This document shows positions 22,683 to 32,769 of a DNA stretch of 64,000 bases, piece by piece. Source of the stretch: Aphanomyces cochlioides (lineage: Eukaryota; Oomycota; Saprolegniomycetes; Saprolegniales; Verrucalvaceae). The position numbers were made by a program, and so were the translations under genes. The notes beneath the pieces were generated by a model. It was not told the origin of the DNA, made no database searches, and saw nothing but the letters and a program-made list of their open reading frames with translations. The stretch spans positions 62,001 to 126,000 of the forward strand of contig JAHQRK010000025.1 in assembly GCA_019828595.1 (NCBI GenBank). The letters run 5' to 3'. Each line of letters opens with the position of its first letter. Position 1 is the first letter of the stretch.

Positions 22683-23682
22683 GACCCTTTATGCGTCTTG
22701 GGCTTCTGCAAGCGTCCTCCTGGTGTTGGATGAAGGATCAGAGAATGTGGTTTTGCTTATTGGACGAAAAATGAATGATGTTTGAATTGCTATGGGAACT
22801 ATAAATAGAACTTTACATCCAATCAAACTTATGCATTATAAAAATTACTGTGGAAGCATTGATCAGGGCCGTTGTCTTTCGTCTCCGAGGCAAAGGGGAT
22901 CCTCTCAATGTCGACTAGTGATGTGTAAGCTTCCTTTCGTTCTCCACAATATAACTTTAAACAGCCAATAAATCTTCTACGAGAGCTGTGCTAACAATTA
23001 TTTTTTGTGTGACGTCTTCGCTCAAGAAATTTACAATGATACATGCATGGTCGTTGGGAAGTTCAAGACAGTGAGCCCACAGTCCATTTTGGGACGAATA
23101 TATATGTGTTTTGTGTAGGTAAACTATTTCATGAATAAGACTACGCAATGAATATTTACTGTGAAATTATAACACCTATGTCTGGATCACCATATTTTGC
23201 TTTTGGTGATCGACGCAAGTCAGATTGAGATTTCAACTTTCTTGCTATAGCGTCAGGACACCATGCATGAAGTGATATTTCTACCACACAATATCCTCGT
23301 TTTCATTAAATTGATATGTTGTAGAACTAGCAACAAATAATGTAGGTTAAAATTATAATATCTTTCGATTTCATGGTTACATCTGGAAACTTCGACGAGG
23401 AAACATATTATACCACTGATGTCTTTAAATGGCCTCGTCTTCCACAAACGGAGACACTTGCAAAAGAGCATGACACATTTTGGCGACAGATGTTCGTATC
23501 TCAACCACACCCAGTGGAGTTAAGCACTCTGCCATAAAACAACAAATCAATCATATGCCAACTATCATACTCTGAAAAACGTCCGGCTTAACACGTTTTG
23601 TGCAAATAGATAATCAGAGTGAGCACGATATTTGCATCATAGTTCTTTTCACTTGGGCTGCACAGCAACAGGTAAACAAAAG
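22683..23682. other. Intergenic, no gene recognised
   Basis: One kilobase between two minus-strand family copies. Only short frames without recognisable motifs. Confidence 0.4.
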
Positions 23683-25003
23683 CTACCAGTCAGATTGTTC
23701 ATAGACGATTTCGCAACCAAATTTAGTGACATGCTGTTTGAGAAACGTCACAGTTGAATCCTTCAGGGACTGCCACTTTGCTACTGTCCACTTAATCCGT
23801 TTGAACTTCACCAATCGATTGGGATGAGAGAAACTTTCCATTAAACGTTGCATGTTTGGGATGGAAATCCTGCATTTCAACAAATGCAATTCACAAAGCG
23901 TGTGGTTGTTTTGAATTGCAGCCCCAAGATGCTCCACTGAAGGAATAAAGTCGGAGTCAATCGTTAAACTTTCCAATCCACAATTTCCTATTAGCGGAGA
24001 CAGTCGACACAAAATATCTGCAGTGAAATACAAGCCAGAGATACTCAGGCTCTTGATTGATGTTCGTGGTAAACATCGAAAGAGCATTTCCATGCCCTCA
24101 ATATCATCGTTGTTGTCGTCAACATAATCATTTAGCTCCAGACAGGTCACTTTCGACCCTTCCAATCGACCTGCCAAAGATGCCAAAAAGTTCGAGTGTA
24201 AACACCACTCATTGAGTTCCAATGCCTTCATGGAAAACGTGAATTTTGTAAAATCCATGTCGTCTAGGTAGCAATCCGTGAGACATAATCTCTCCAACGT
24301 TGGGCAATTGAAAATTGCTTCACACAATGCTTGTCTCAAATTATAGTCAAGCAATCTCCAATCTGTAAACCAGGCATCAAATCTTTGGACGGGTTGACGG
24401 CGAAACCACTCCAGGAGATGTAGCAATTCAGAATTGCCGATTTGAAAATCACTGATTGAAACAATTTTAAAGTCAATGATGTACTTGCTCTTGGCTACAA
24501 ACGCATAAATATCATCCAAGTTACCAGCTTCGTCGTCCACGAATAAAGAAGTCAAGTGGCAAAGACGTGGCAATACCTCTTTCCACTTTGACGGGGAATC
24601 CATGTCGATATCAAGATTGAGTTTCGTGATTCGAAGACTGCTCCATTCTTCCCAGTTTTCTACTGCGTTTGGAAACTCCATAGTAGACCACTCAATCGTA
24701 GTCGTTGGATTCAAATGTGTGTTGAGCCAATCCACGCTGTACCTAGTGTCTTTGACGACCACACAGGAGTAATACTTGATGATCGCTTCAATCGACAAGA
24801 TAGACATTGTTTCACTGATCGTTGAATCAAGAGTAAACGTTGGCCAAGGGCTTGAATGTATTTCCTTCAAGTCCAACTGGACAAGAGGCACCAGAGAAAC
24901 TGGGTCCAGGTCGACGTGTGGGCGAAGTACTTCAAAGAAGACAAAGGCGTCGACTTCGTCCGTGATACACAGAGCAATCTTGACGAGAATGTCCTCTGGT
25001 AGC
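23683..25003 (-). pseudogene. F-box-like/LRR gene, main part, split by a retrotransposon
   Basis: From 25003 down to the stop at 23683 the frame is open without lesion: TLPEDILVKIALCITDEVDA, FVFFEVLRPHVDLDPVSLVP, DWLNTHLNPTTTIEWS, LLEWFRRQPVQRFDAWF, EAIFNCPTLERLCLTDCYLD, CLPRTSIKSLSISGLYF, CGLESLTIDSDFIPS, AIQNNHTLCELHLLK, FSHPNRLVKFKRIKW and tail KFGCEIVYEQSDW. The first 12 codons and part of codon 13 lie beyond the 6.3-kb element at 31318-31355. Without element and target duplication the reading frame is 452 codons, the normal family length. The sequence therefore shows an otherwise intact gene interrupted once. Confidence 0.85.
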
Positions 25004-25008
25004 GTAGC
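25004..25008. repeat. Target-site duplication GTAGC, left
   Basis: GTAGC directly precedes the 5' LTR and is repeated at 31318-31322 directly after the 3' LTR. A 5-bp duplication is normal for gypsy integrases. Confidence 0.85.
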
Positions 25009-25254
25009 TGTAACCGGACGCCCCTTAGCATGACATGCCTGCTGTTAGCATGTCATCTGTATTCCCCTGCATGTGAAGCACTCTGTGCTCTCTGCCATTC
25101 CTTTGGCTCGGTGCCTTTTAGGCCATTCATATTCACTGACTCACAAGCCGTGTTCGACTCTGCATTCATTAGCTTTAGGCAGGATAAAGCTAATTCACTT
25201 TTCATCTTTCTATCTGCTTCCTAAGCCTTCCTCCTGCTGGTGTACCCGGTTACA
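25009..25254 (+). repeat. 5' LTR, 246 bp
   Basis: Starts TGTAACCGGACG and ends CCCGGTTACA. It differs from the 3' LTR by three substitutions and a deletion of about 13 bp near its start, so insertion is fairly recent on the scale of this region. Confidence 0.9.
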
Positions 25255-25279
25255 CGCGCAGGAGGAAGGCTTAGGAAGC
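25216..25279 (+). promoter_or_regulatory. Primer-binding region forming a perfect hairpin with the LTR end
   Basis: Bases 25258-25279 are the exact reverse complement of 25216-25237 in the 5' LTR (22 bp). Against the 3' LTR the match is 25 bp (25255-25279 with 31279-31303) and starts at the first base after the LTR, exactly where a primer-binding site belongs. No match to a common initiator-Met tRNA 3' end is seen. This is the layout expected for self-primed reverse transcription as known from Tf1-type elements. Confidence 0.6.
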
Positions 25280-25348
25280 TTGGTAGCACTCTAGTTTGTC
25301 CAAGGACCTGCTAGAAGGAAAAGTCACAACTCAACGATTCCAACGTTT

Positions 25349-26156
25349 ATGATGACCAACCAAGACAGCCCTGTCCGCGAAGGGCGAGAGAGACTCGATG
25401 TCCCTAAGTTTGGAGGCTCAGCCTCCGAGAATCTTCTCGTCTGGGAAGCTGGCGTGAAGATGGCCGTAGAAGCCATGGATTTACAATCTGGAATCAAGCA
25501 AGTTGTATTTGCTGTATCATACCTTACCGGCAAAGCCCATACCTGGGCATTCAGTGGCATTCAATACTTATATGCGCGATACCTCTGCGATGGAGACCCT
25601 GCCCAAGTTCATCGCTCCCATGAAGGCAACTTATCTGCCCAAGGACACGGCTGTGCGCCACATGCATCAACTATTGAAGGCCACTCAAGGCAAGCTGACA
25701 ATCAGCGAGTTTGCCCAGAAGCTCGAATACCACTGGCTCTCCCTGCCTGACAAGGCTCTGGTCTCCGAAGGAGCCATCGTCAACGTTTTTATGTATGGTT
25801 TAAACCAAGGCCCTTCTCGACTTGAAGTCTGCCGTCGAATGCCCGAGAATATGGTTGACACACTCAACTTTGCACTTGGCGAGCATTACTCGCAGTCTGC
25901 TGCTTCGGTTTCGGGTCATCACGACGAGTACGACATGGAAATTAGCCAAATCGGCACGACGAACAATCATCGTGAACCTTGTCAGTTTGACCGCAATCGA
26001 TCGAATCCCAATCAAGGACACACGGTGCGTTGCTACAATTGTCAGCGAATGGGACATATCTCCCGCAACTGTACCGCTCCTCGTCAACAGGCTTCCAACC
26101 CGCATCGCGCGCCAGGAACGCCACCGTGTCGACAGGTAAACTTCGTCACCCAGTAG
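25349..26156 (+). pseudogene. gag: gag (frameshifted)
   Basis: ATG at 25349 (MMTNQDSPVREGRERLDVPK) opens a capsid-type domain, with a shift near 25555 into YMRDTSAMETLPKFIAPM. It continues through LLKATQGKLTISEFAQKLEY and FMYGLNQGPSRLEVCRRM to one CCHC zinc knuckle CYNCQRMGHISRNC near 26030-26071, ending at 26156. Structural protein of the virus-like particle. One lesion. Confidence 0.85.
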
Positions 26157-27080
26157 GCGCCGGGCAGCCTACTGTGCAAGTGGATCAATGGGTCCCTCAC
26201 ACCGCGCCTGCGGTACCTGTTGATCTAGCCCCTGGCACTCTGTGCCGATTAGGAAAGCATATGGTGATGTTCTCCTACCTGCTCCCAATTGCTGGGTTCA
26301 GAGACCCTCTCCGTGTCTTAATAGACAGTGGCGCATCTGAAAACTATGCGCGGCGCGCAACTATTGCCAAAGCTCCAGACGTCTCCACGTCTGAAGTTCG
26401 ACCGAATGACACCTTATGTATCCGCCTAGCCGATGGTCGGTTTATTTCACACCCTCGACAAACTGTCGTCCTGCCAATCTCGATCGGCGACTTCTCGTCC
26501 ACTGAAGAATTCTTCCTCATGGATCTCGACAATCGATGGGATTTGATCCTTGGAATGGGTTGGCTCGAACGCCATCAGCCCATTATTGACTGGCGCCTCA
26601 AGACTATGGTGCCACCGTCTCCACGTTCCAACGTTCCAACAGGCGCAGAGTAATGAACTCGCTGTGGTCAGTGTTGACTCATCGTCAACAAGGACATGTG
26701 ACGATCCTGTGGACTGTCTAAAACAAGAACAAGTTGTTCCAGCAAGCGAAGAGCCTTCAAACGAACCTGAAGGAAAAGCGGCGCATGTACGATTTAGTGC
26801 CTATGGAAATTCCGACGACAACGACAAAGCGTCGATCGATGACAATCAGCTGGAAACAAGTGAAACCACGCCGGTGGAACAAGAGCGTCCCGACAGAGTG
26901 TCGGTTGAAGATTTTATACGGTCTACCTGTGACCTCGACGAGCTGCCAACAAGGGCAGACGAAATTGTGGCTTTGCCAGAGATAAGCCTTCGCTCCTTTA
27001 CGCGACTCTTGGACGCCAATGAAACGCTCAGTATCGCAGTTATCTGCGTTGAAGAAGATGGAACCCTCCACACGACATCC
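26157..27080 (+). pseudogene. Protease domain and linker (frameshifted)
   Basis: The aspartic protease motif VLIDSGASENYARR lies near 26316, followed by LCIRLADGRFISHPRQTVVL, FLMDLDNRWDLILGMGWL and HQPIIDWR. A frameshift near 26630 leads to a long acidic linker (SVDSSSTRTCDDPVDCLKQE and on). The next shift is near 27080. The protease active-site triplet DSG is preserved. Confidence 0.8.
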
Positions 27081-30000
27081 ACGATGGACAAAGGATGTAC
27101 TTGACGATGCTGACAAGCAAGCACGAACGACATGGGAGTCTCTCAAGACTAGCCCGTATTACGACATATTGATGGAGTACAAGGATGTATTCCCTGACGA
27201 GGTTCCAGCGGCCCTGCCTAGTGACAAAGGCATCCGCCATGAGATTGACTTGATCCCGGGGGCCAAGTATTGCGTTATACGACAGTGTCCATTGCCACAC
27301 GATCAAGTCGAATTTATCGACTCTTTCTTTGCGGCCCGCAAGAAGGCAGGCCATGTGCGCGAGAGCAACTCGCCGCATTCAAGTCCGACATTTTGTGTCA
27401 AGAAACCCAGTGGTGGCTGGCGTATCCGTCCACGCCTTTAACAAGCTTAACCAAGCCACCGTGCCGGCGCAAACGCCGATTCCCCGCAAAGATGTCATCA
27501 TTGACAGTATGGCGGGTAGTACCCTGTTCTCTACAATCGATTTGCGCGATGGGTTCTACCAGATTCTGATGCGCGTTCAAGATATCCCCAAGACAGCCGT
27601 CTCCACTCCTAGTGGCATGCTCTGGGAATAGCTGGTTATGCCTTAAGGTCTTTCCAATGCCCCTGCGGCCTTCAACCGCATGGTCACGGCGAAGCTTTGC
27701 CCCCTGCGTGCCTTTGCACCGTCTTACTTTGACGACATCTACATCCACAGCCGTGGCACGACCACCCGCTCCGACGTTGAGGTTCATCGTGATCACCTCC
27801 GTCAAGTCCTTACCGTCCTGCGGGACAATGGTCTCTATGCCAACCTGGCCAAGTGTCTATTTGGTGTCTTGGAAATTCCTGTTCTTGGTGATTTTGTTGG
27901 TATCCATGGCTGTAGCGCCGACCCTGCTAAGGTGCAAGCCATTCGTGACTGGCCTGTACCGTCAACTCAAACTGAATTGCGCAGTTGGCTTGGCTTAGCC
28001 ACGTATTTACACAAGTTCTCGGCGAATTTTGCCGACATTGCTCATCCTTTGTCGGCTTTGTTAGCCAAGGATGCCGACTGGATTTGGACCCAAGAATGCA
28101 ACGATGCGTTCAACGCTGTGAAGGCCAGTTTGATGTCTGCGCCAATCCTGGCTTTACCCGATTTCTCTCGACCCTTTTCGGTCGTCTGTGACGCCTCTGT
28201 GAAGGCTATAGGCTGCTGCCTCATGCAAGTGGGGGAGGATGGGCGTGACCGCCCTGTCTCCTATCAATCGCGCCAACTCCAAAAGGCTGAGAAAGCCTAT
28301 CCTGTCCACGACCTCGAGCTACTAGCTATGAAGTATGCACTGACCAAGTTTCGCATCTACCTTCTAGGTAGCAAGCCGCTCATGGTCTATACACACCATG
28401 CATCTTTACGCACTGCTGTCAAGTCACCTCACATTAGCCAACGCATGGCCCGGTGGTTATCCTTCTTTGCTGAGTTCAACTTCACAGTTGAATACAAACC
28501 CGGACGTCAAAACGTCCTTGCAGACGCACTTTCACGCCGACCCTCGACGGTGGATGAATCCACTCTGAATCATGTGTCACATGCCCACTCCAACCTTCTT
28601 GAACGTGTACGAGCATCGTACGCCTCTGACAAGTGCCTCTCCGAGGTTCTCTCCCAGTTGACAAGCTCCACCTCTTCATCGAAACGATCCTCGCTCAAGA
28701 ATTTCTGTGTTTCCGACGGCTTGGTTTATTACTCATTGGCTTCCAGCCCTCGTCGTCTTGCCATACCCGCAGACGAAGCTCTTCGTCAAGACATTCTCCA
28801 TGATTGTCATACGGCCCAAACGGCAGGCCACTTCGACCGCGACAAAACTTATCTAACAGTGGCCCGCAAATTTTGGTGGCCTCGATTGTTCAAGGCTGTA
28901 TCGCGCTATATAGCGCATTGTGACGTTTGTCAACGTGTCAAGGCTTCTCCAGCCACTCGTGCCCCACTGGCACCTCTGCCAATACCCGATGAGGTGTTTT
29001 CCTCAGTTAGCATGGATTTTATCTTTGGTCTCCCTCGAGACAAGCATGGCCGTACCGGCATTTGGACCTGTGTTGACAGGCTGTCGAAATATCTTATTGC
29101 AGTCGCATGCCGCGACACCATCACAGCCGAAGAATCGGCTCAACTCTACTTTGACCATGTTTTCTGCCGTTTTGGCTTACCCTCCTCTATTGTTTCCGAC
29201 CGCGATCCTCGCTTCACCTCCAAGTTTTGCTCCGCGCTTTTTGCGCTTTGTGGAACCTCTCTCGACATGTCAACGTCTGACCACCCTGAGACTGACGGTC
29301 AGTCCGAGCGAGCCAATCGAGTTATCGAAGACGTTCTTCGCAGCTACGCTCAATCATAGCCGCGTACTTGGAGCTCAATGCTCTCGCATGTTGCTTTCGC
29401 ATACAAAAACCCTGTTCAAGCTTCAACGGGTCACACCCCCTTTTACGTCCTACACCTTCGACACCCTCGTCTACCGCTTGATGTGGATGCTCCACTTTTA
29501 AGTGGGGGAGGATCTACCCCGGCTCGCACTATTGCAAGTGTTAAACACTTTGTTGAGCGACGGAAGTCTCTACTTCTCCATGTCCGTGAGAATCTCGCTG
29601 CCGCTCAAGCGAAACAAGCTTTGCAAGCCAACAAGTCAAGTCGACGCAACACGAATGTTTATTCAATTGGCGAACTAGTCCTACTACACGCATCGGCTGT
29701 GCCAAAATCGGCGCTTGGCAATTCAAAATTGCAGCCACCTTGGCTTGGCCCATTCCCTATCTCGAAGAAGATTAGCAACACTGCGTACAAGTTGGAGCTT
29801 CCAGCCGAATGGCAAATCCATCCAACATTCTATGTTGGCAAGCTCAAGAGGTATTTACCTGTTACGCCGAATCGTGGCGATCCGTCGATTTCCGCTCCTT
29901 TTGCCAGCGCCACAACGAGTCAACATGACGCTTCATTTCCTCAAGTTGAGCGGCAGTCGCCTCATATTCCCGTCGGAACGCGCGCAACAAATCTGCTCTT

Positions 30001-30487
30001 GGATAATTCGCAACATACTTTTCAAGCGTCCCAAGGCGATCGCGCAACTCTTGATTTTGAGCTTGCAGCTCCCGATTCTGACCTTCAAAATCTTCGACGC
30101 GCATCCCCAAACGAACGTGTGCCAACACCAGAGACCCATCTTGAGCCACCACTCCAGGAGATGGAGGTCATCTCGCCGACCGTGGACGACTTGGCGACTT
30201 CGGAGCCAACACAACTGGTGCCGCTGGCACAACCACGTTTCCAGAAACGCCGCTTGGAACCTCCAACCGAGGCCGTTGAGACCGCTCCATCGCAGCATGC
30301 GATCGTCCCCGCTTCCGTTCCTTGCCTAGTGGGCAGGCGCTACAGTCCGGTCGGACTGGAATACCGTCTTTATCAATCAACGTCGACGGCAGCTGCCGAT
30401 ATGGAGCCTATTTGGATATCAGCTCGAGAAAGGCGTGAAACATTACCTCAAGAGTTGGCAGCTTTCGAGTCACAGCGGCGGCGTTGA
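27081..30487 (+). pseudogene. pol: pol: reverse transcriptase, RNase H, integrase, chromodomain-like end (multiple lesions)
   Basis: RT starts near YKDVFPDEVPAALP. A frameshift near 27430 follows GGWRI. Nonsense codons replace Trp and Phe at the WLVMPFGL motif (27629 and 27644). The catalytic YFDDIYIHS is at 27729. RNase H has CDASVKAIG and LELLAMKYAL, but the usual TDH reads THH (MVYTHHASLRT). The integrase has its zinc finger (H-H then CDVCQRVK), SMDFIFGLP, SDRDPRFTS and ETDGQSERANR, so all D,D,E residues. A TAG at 29357 splits it from AFAYKNPVQASTGHTPFYVL. The end (GRRYSPVGLEYRLY, PIWISARERR, LPQELAAFE) resembles a degenerate chromodomain. Confidence 0.85.
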
Positions 30488-31019
30488 AGACGCAAGCTTG
30501 CGCCAGACGCTGAAAGCCTCATGAGCGTATTGGCCCTGAGAGGGTCTTCCATCGAAACTCGGCATAGTTCGCAAGACGGTTCGTCCATTGGACGACGGTT
30601 CTCGGCGTAGGCCGATCCTCATAGTCCTTATTGACTCGCTTGGGCGTCAAATACGCAAAGGCGAACAACAACAAGTCTTGAACCATTGGGAAAGGTCCAG
30701 TCGTTGCCACTGGCATCAGTGCCACGCTTGGCTTGCCTTCAGTCTTGTCCGCCAAGTCTGGATCCTCCTTCATCTCCGTCTCGTCAGCCTTTGGCTTCTC
30801 TCGCTCTTGGTCCACCTTGGCCACTGCCTCCGGCTCTGCCGCGCCGCGCGCCGCTTCTTGTTGTCCCGCATCTTGCTTTCCCTCATCCGAGTCTCGGCGC
30901 GTTACATTGCCCATCGCGCTTGTGATTGAATCTGACGGTTGCACCGTCTCTGACTCCAAAGTTTCAACTGCCATACCTGGTTGACCTGTCTCCCTCTCAT
31001 GTGATCCCTGCGTTCCCAT
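29862..31019 (-). pseudogene. Antisense spliced gene inside the gypsy element, unknown function
   Basis: Minus strand, ATG at 31019, only 40 bp from the 3' LTR. Exon 1 runs 31019-30447 (acidic, Glu/Lys-rich start, then MVQDLLLFAFAYLTPKRV and VVQWTNRLANYAEFRWKTL). A 39-nt intron (30408-30446, GTAATG...AATAG) joins in phase 0 to exon 2, 30407-29862. Exon 2 has APYRQLPSTLIDKDGIP, a C-x2-C (CSAC) and a heptad-patterned coiled coil from VEDFEGQNRELQAQNQELRD to WRWQKERKS. Together 372 codons with two in-frame TGA codons (30519 and 30168). Exon 2 lies opposite the pol 3' end. No known family. It was probably driven by antisense activity of the 3' LTR. The coding claim rests on frame length, composition and the fitting intron. 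Confidence 0.5.
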
Positions 31020-31048
31020 TTTGAAAGCTCGCTGAGCTTTGTTTTGAG

Positions 31049-31058
31049 TGTGGGGAGG
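31049..31058 (+). promoter_or_regulatory. Polypurine tract
   Basis: TGTGGGGAGG lies directly before the 3' LTR, in the position used to prime plus-strand DNA synthesis. Confidence 0.7.
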
Positions 31059-31317
31059 TGTAACCGGACGCTCCAGTTACTTGCTCCTTGGCATGACATG
31101 CCTGCTGTTAGCATGTCATCTGTATTCCCCTGCATGTGAAGCACTCTGTGCTCTCTGCCATTCCTTCGGCTCGGTGCCTTTTAGGCCATTCATATTCACT
31201 GACTCACAAGCCGTGTTCGACTCTGCATTCATTAGCTTTAGGCAGGATAAAGCTAATTCACTTTTCATCTTTCTATCTGCTTCCTAAGCCTTCCTCCTGC
31301 GCGTGTACCCGGTTACA
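31059..31317 (+). repeat. 3' LTR, 259 bp
   Basis: TGTAACCGGACGCTCCAG... to CCCGGTTACA. It retains about 13 bp lost from the 5' LTR and keeps the GCGCG version that extends the primer-site match to 25 bp. Confidence 0.9.
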
Positions 31318-31322
31318 GTAGC
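31318..31322. repeat. Target-site duplication GTAGC, right
   Basis: Second copy of GTAGC (see 25004-25008). Confidence 0.85.
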
Positions 31323-31355
31323 CCATGCTGGCTTCGTTGCATTGCAAGGCCCCAT
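31318..31355 (-). pseudogene. First 13 codons of the split F-box-like/LRR gene
   Basis: Minus strand, ATG at 31355 reads MGPCNATKPAWA and two bases of codon 13, then the element. Joining across the element with one GTAGC copy removed gives in-frame WATLPEDILVKIAL, the normal family start. The reading frame itself dictates this ATG, since the nearby ATG at 31402 is out of frame. Confidence 0.8.
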
Positions 31356-31419
31356 CCGCCTTCTTCCGTTTGAATTTCGTCATATCCGATTCGTCAATAT
31401 GGTCGAACTTAATAAGGCC

Positions 31420-31431
31420 GAAAGTACTTTC
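31420..31431. promoter_or_regulatory. Candidate promoter element GAAAGTACTTTC
   Basis: A perfect palindrome 65-75 bp upstream of the split gene's ATG, with a CCAAT motif (ATCCAATGAG) 18 bp further out. The half-site GAAAGTAC recurs near the intact genes at 45392 and 52247, near the fragment at 38216, and as the same full palindrome at 32187-32198. Confidence 0.4.
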
Positions 31432-31505
31432 TTGAGATTTATCCAATGAGAGGCTGGAATTCGGAATATTGACGAATCATAATGCAATACGAGTGCTCTC
31501 AACAG

Positions 31506-31637
31506 CAACATTGTCTTCGCTCATCATCGACGAAATTGGCTTCTTTGTCTTCGTCGAAGATATCCGTCGACAAATCGACTTGGACGCCGTTTCTCTTGTG
31601 CCGCGCCTTCACTTGAACTCGGAGGAAATACAGGCAA
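31506..31637 (+). pseudogene. F-box-like/LRR N-terminal fragment
   Basis: TLSSLIIDEIGFFVFVEDIR and RQIDLDAVSLVPRLHLNSEE align with the split gene's own N-terminus (LPEDILVKIAL, VFFEVLRPHVDLDPVSLVP). A decayed duplicate of that start, placed upstream in opposite orientation. Confidence 0.6.
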
Positions 31638-32769
31638 GCAACTGGATATACCGGTACCAGTTTTTCCGGTTGTATTCATTTTACTGCTGTTCCCAAGTCA
31701 ACTAGCCTTGGTTAAATCATCTATCGTACGAAAGAAGTCAGACATCCACCCATTAATTTGTGGTCACCATCGCAAAGCGTATTTATGGAAAAATTCCCGT
31801 AAGCCCATGAGAGGGCCTGCCAAGGGTCCCAAAAGTAAATTATATATAATTTCTTTCATCCTGTGAGTTGCATGGAGGCTGTTGAACCATCTTCCAATCC
31901 CAATCAAGGCAATTTGGTATTGACAAGAAACGATGTTTTCTTTTTTGTGGAGTGTTGGGACGAGACCCATACTGGCGTCGTTGCATTGTTAATGATGGTG
32001 TCTGTATTTCCTCATTTCAAGACTTGCTGAAAACTTCATTCCAGAACTAAAATTGCTATGTTTAATGAGTACGCAGTATCGGCAGTTTCAGAACAAGTTT
32101 TAAAATAGTTTCTGTTATCAAAAAGTGGTACTTCGATTTGATTGATCGATATAAGAAATAACGTACTCTGATTGGCTGTATCACTGGAAAGTACTTTCGA
32201 GCAACTTGTAGTTAAGCTCGCCAATCATGCCTACCTGCCTAGCAACCAACAGTGAAGGACGGTCATGACCAAGGCGAATGCATCGACTAACCAGACGCGA
32301 AGAAACTAAACGTGACAAGGCATGATGATATCGATGAAACAATAGTACCGAAAACGCTGACAACTTGATAATTGTAGTCGTTTAGAAAGCAGTACCAACT
32401 GCGCAATGCACATGATTCTTGGTTTAGCACTATCGCAAATACAAGACAAATTATACGTTAAAGTAAAGTGAATATGCACATATTCGCAGGCGTTCAATTG
32501 GAGACACCATTTACGCGTAGTCCACCGTTCTATCTTGGATTGTGATCAATTTGACCCGCTTGATTTCGATCCGCGTTCGTTGCCTAGCAGATGGATCTAG
32601 CACTGTCATCCACATTTACATGTTATGTGTTGTCTGGCAGTTCTAAGCTTGTAGTTAAAGGCCTTGAACGAAAGTTGATGAAAAACGAGTAGGAGCTGGG
32701 AAGTAAGTCCAGACCCAATGCCCAACCCACATCACGAACGATGCCTGATGGGTTGAACTTCAGGTATCT
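31638..32769. other. Intergenic with promoter-like relics
   Basis: No gene. A 23-bp stretch near 31967 resembles the sequence around the split gene's start at 31322 (20 of 23 bases). 32187-32198 is a GAAAGTACTTTC palindrome beside ATTGGCTG, suggesting a duplicated, gene-less promoter region. Confidence 0.35.

Larger units (their letters stand above)
25009..31317 (+). mobile_element. Ty3/gypsy LTR retrotransposon, complete but disabled, 6309 bp
   Basis: Two LTRs (246 and 259 bp) with TG...CA ends and 9-bp terminal inverted repeats TGTAACCGG/CCGGTTACA, flanked by GTAGC. Internal order is gag, protease, RT, RNase H, integrase with a degenerate chromodomain-like end, so gypsy type. A purine tract lies before the 3' LTR and an antisense frame lies between integrase and the 3' LTR. 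Gag and pol carry several frameshifts and nonsense codons, so this copy cannot move on its own. It sits in codon 13 of an F-box/LRR gene. Confidence 0.92.

Noticed and set aside
22957..23148. 63-codon minus frame between LRR copies
   Set aside because: No motif or neighbour support; length within chance for AT-rich DNA.
25255..25279. tRNA primer-binding site after the 5' LTR
   Set aside because: No resemblance to usual initiator-Met PBS (TGG...), while complementarity to the LTR is perfect; self-priming preferred.
28930..29124. Minus-strand frame over the integrase of the first gypsy element
   Set aside because: Shadow of the conserved sense integrase; unlike the antisense gene nearer the 3' LTR it has no intron support.
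30588..30984. Several plus-strand frames rich in Leu, Ser and Pro before the 3' LTR
   Set aside because: Low-complexity complements of the antisense frame; no ATG context or motif.
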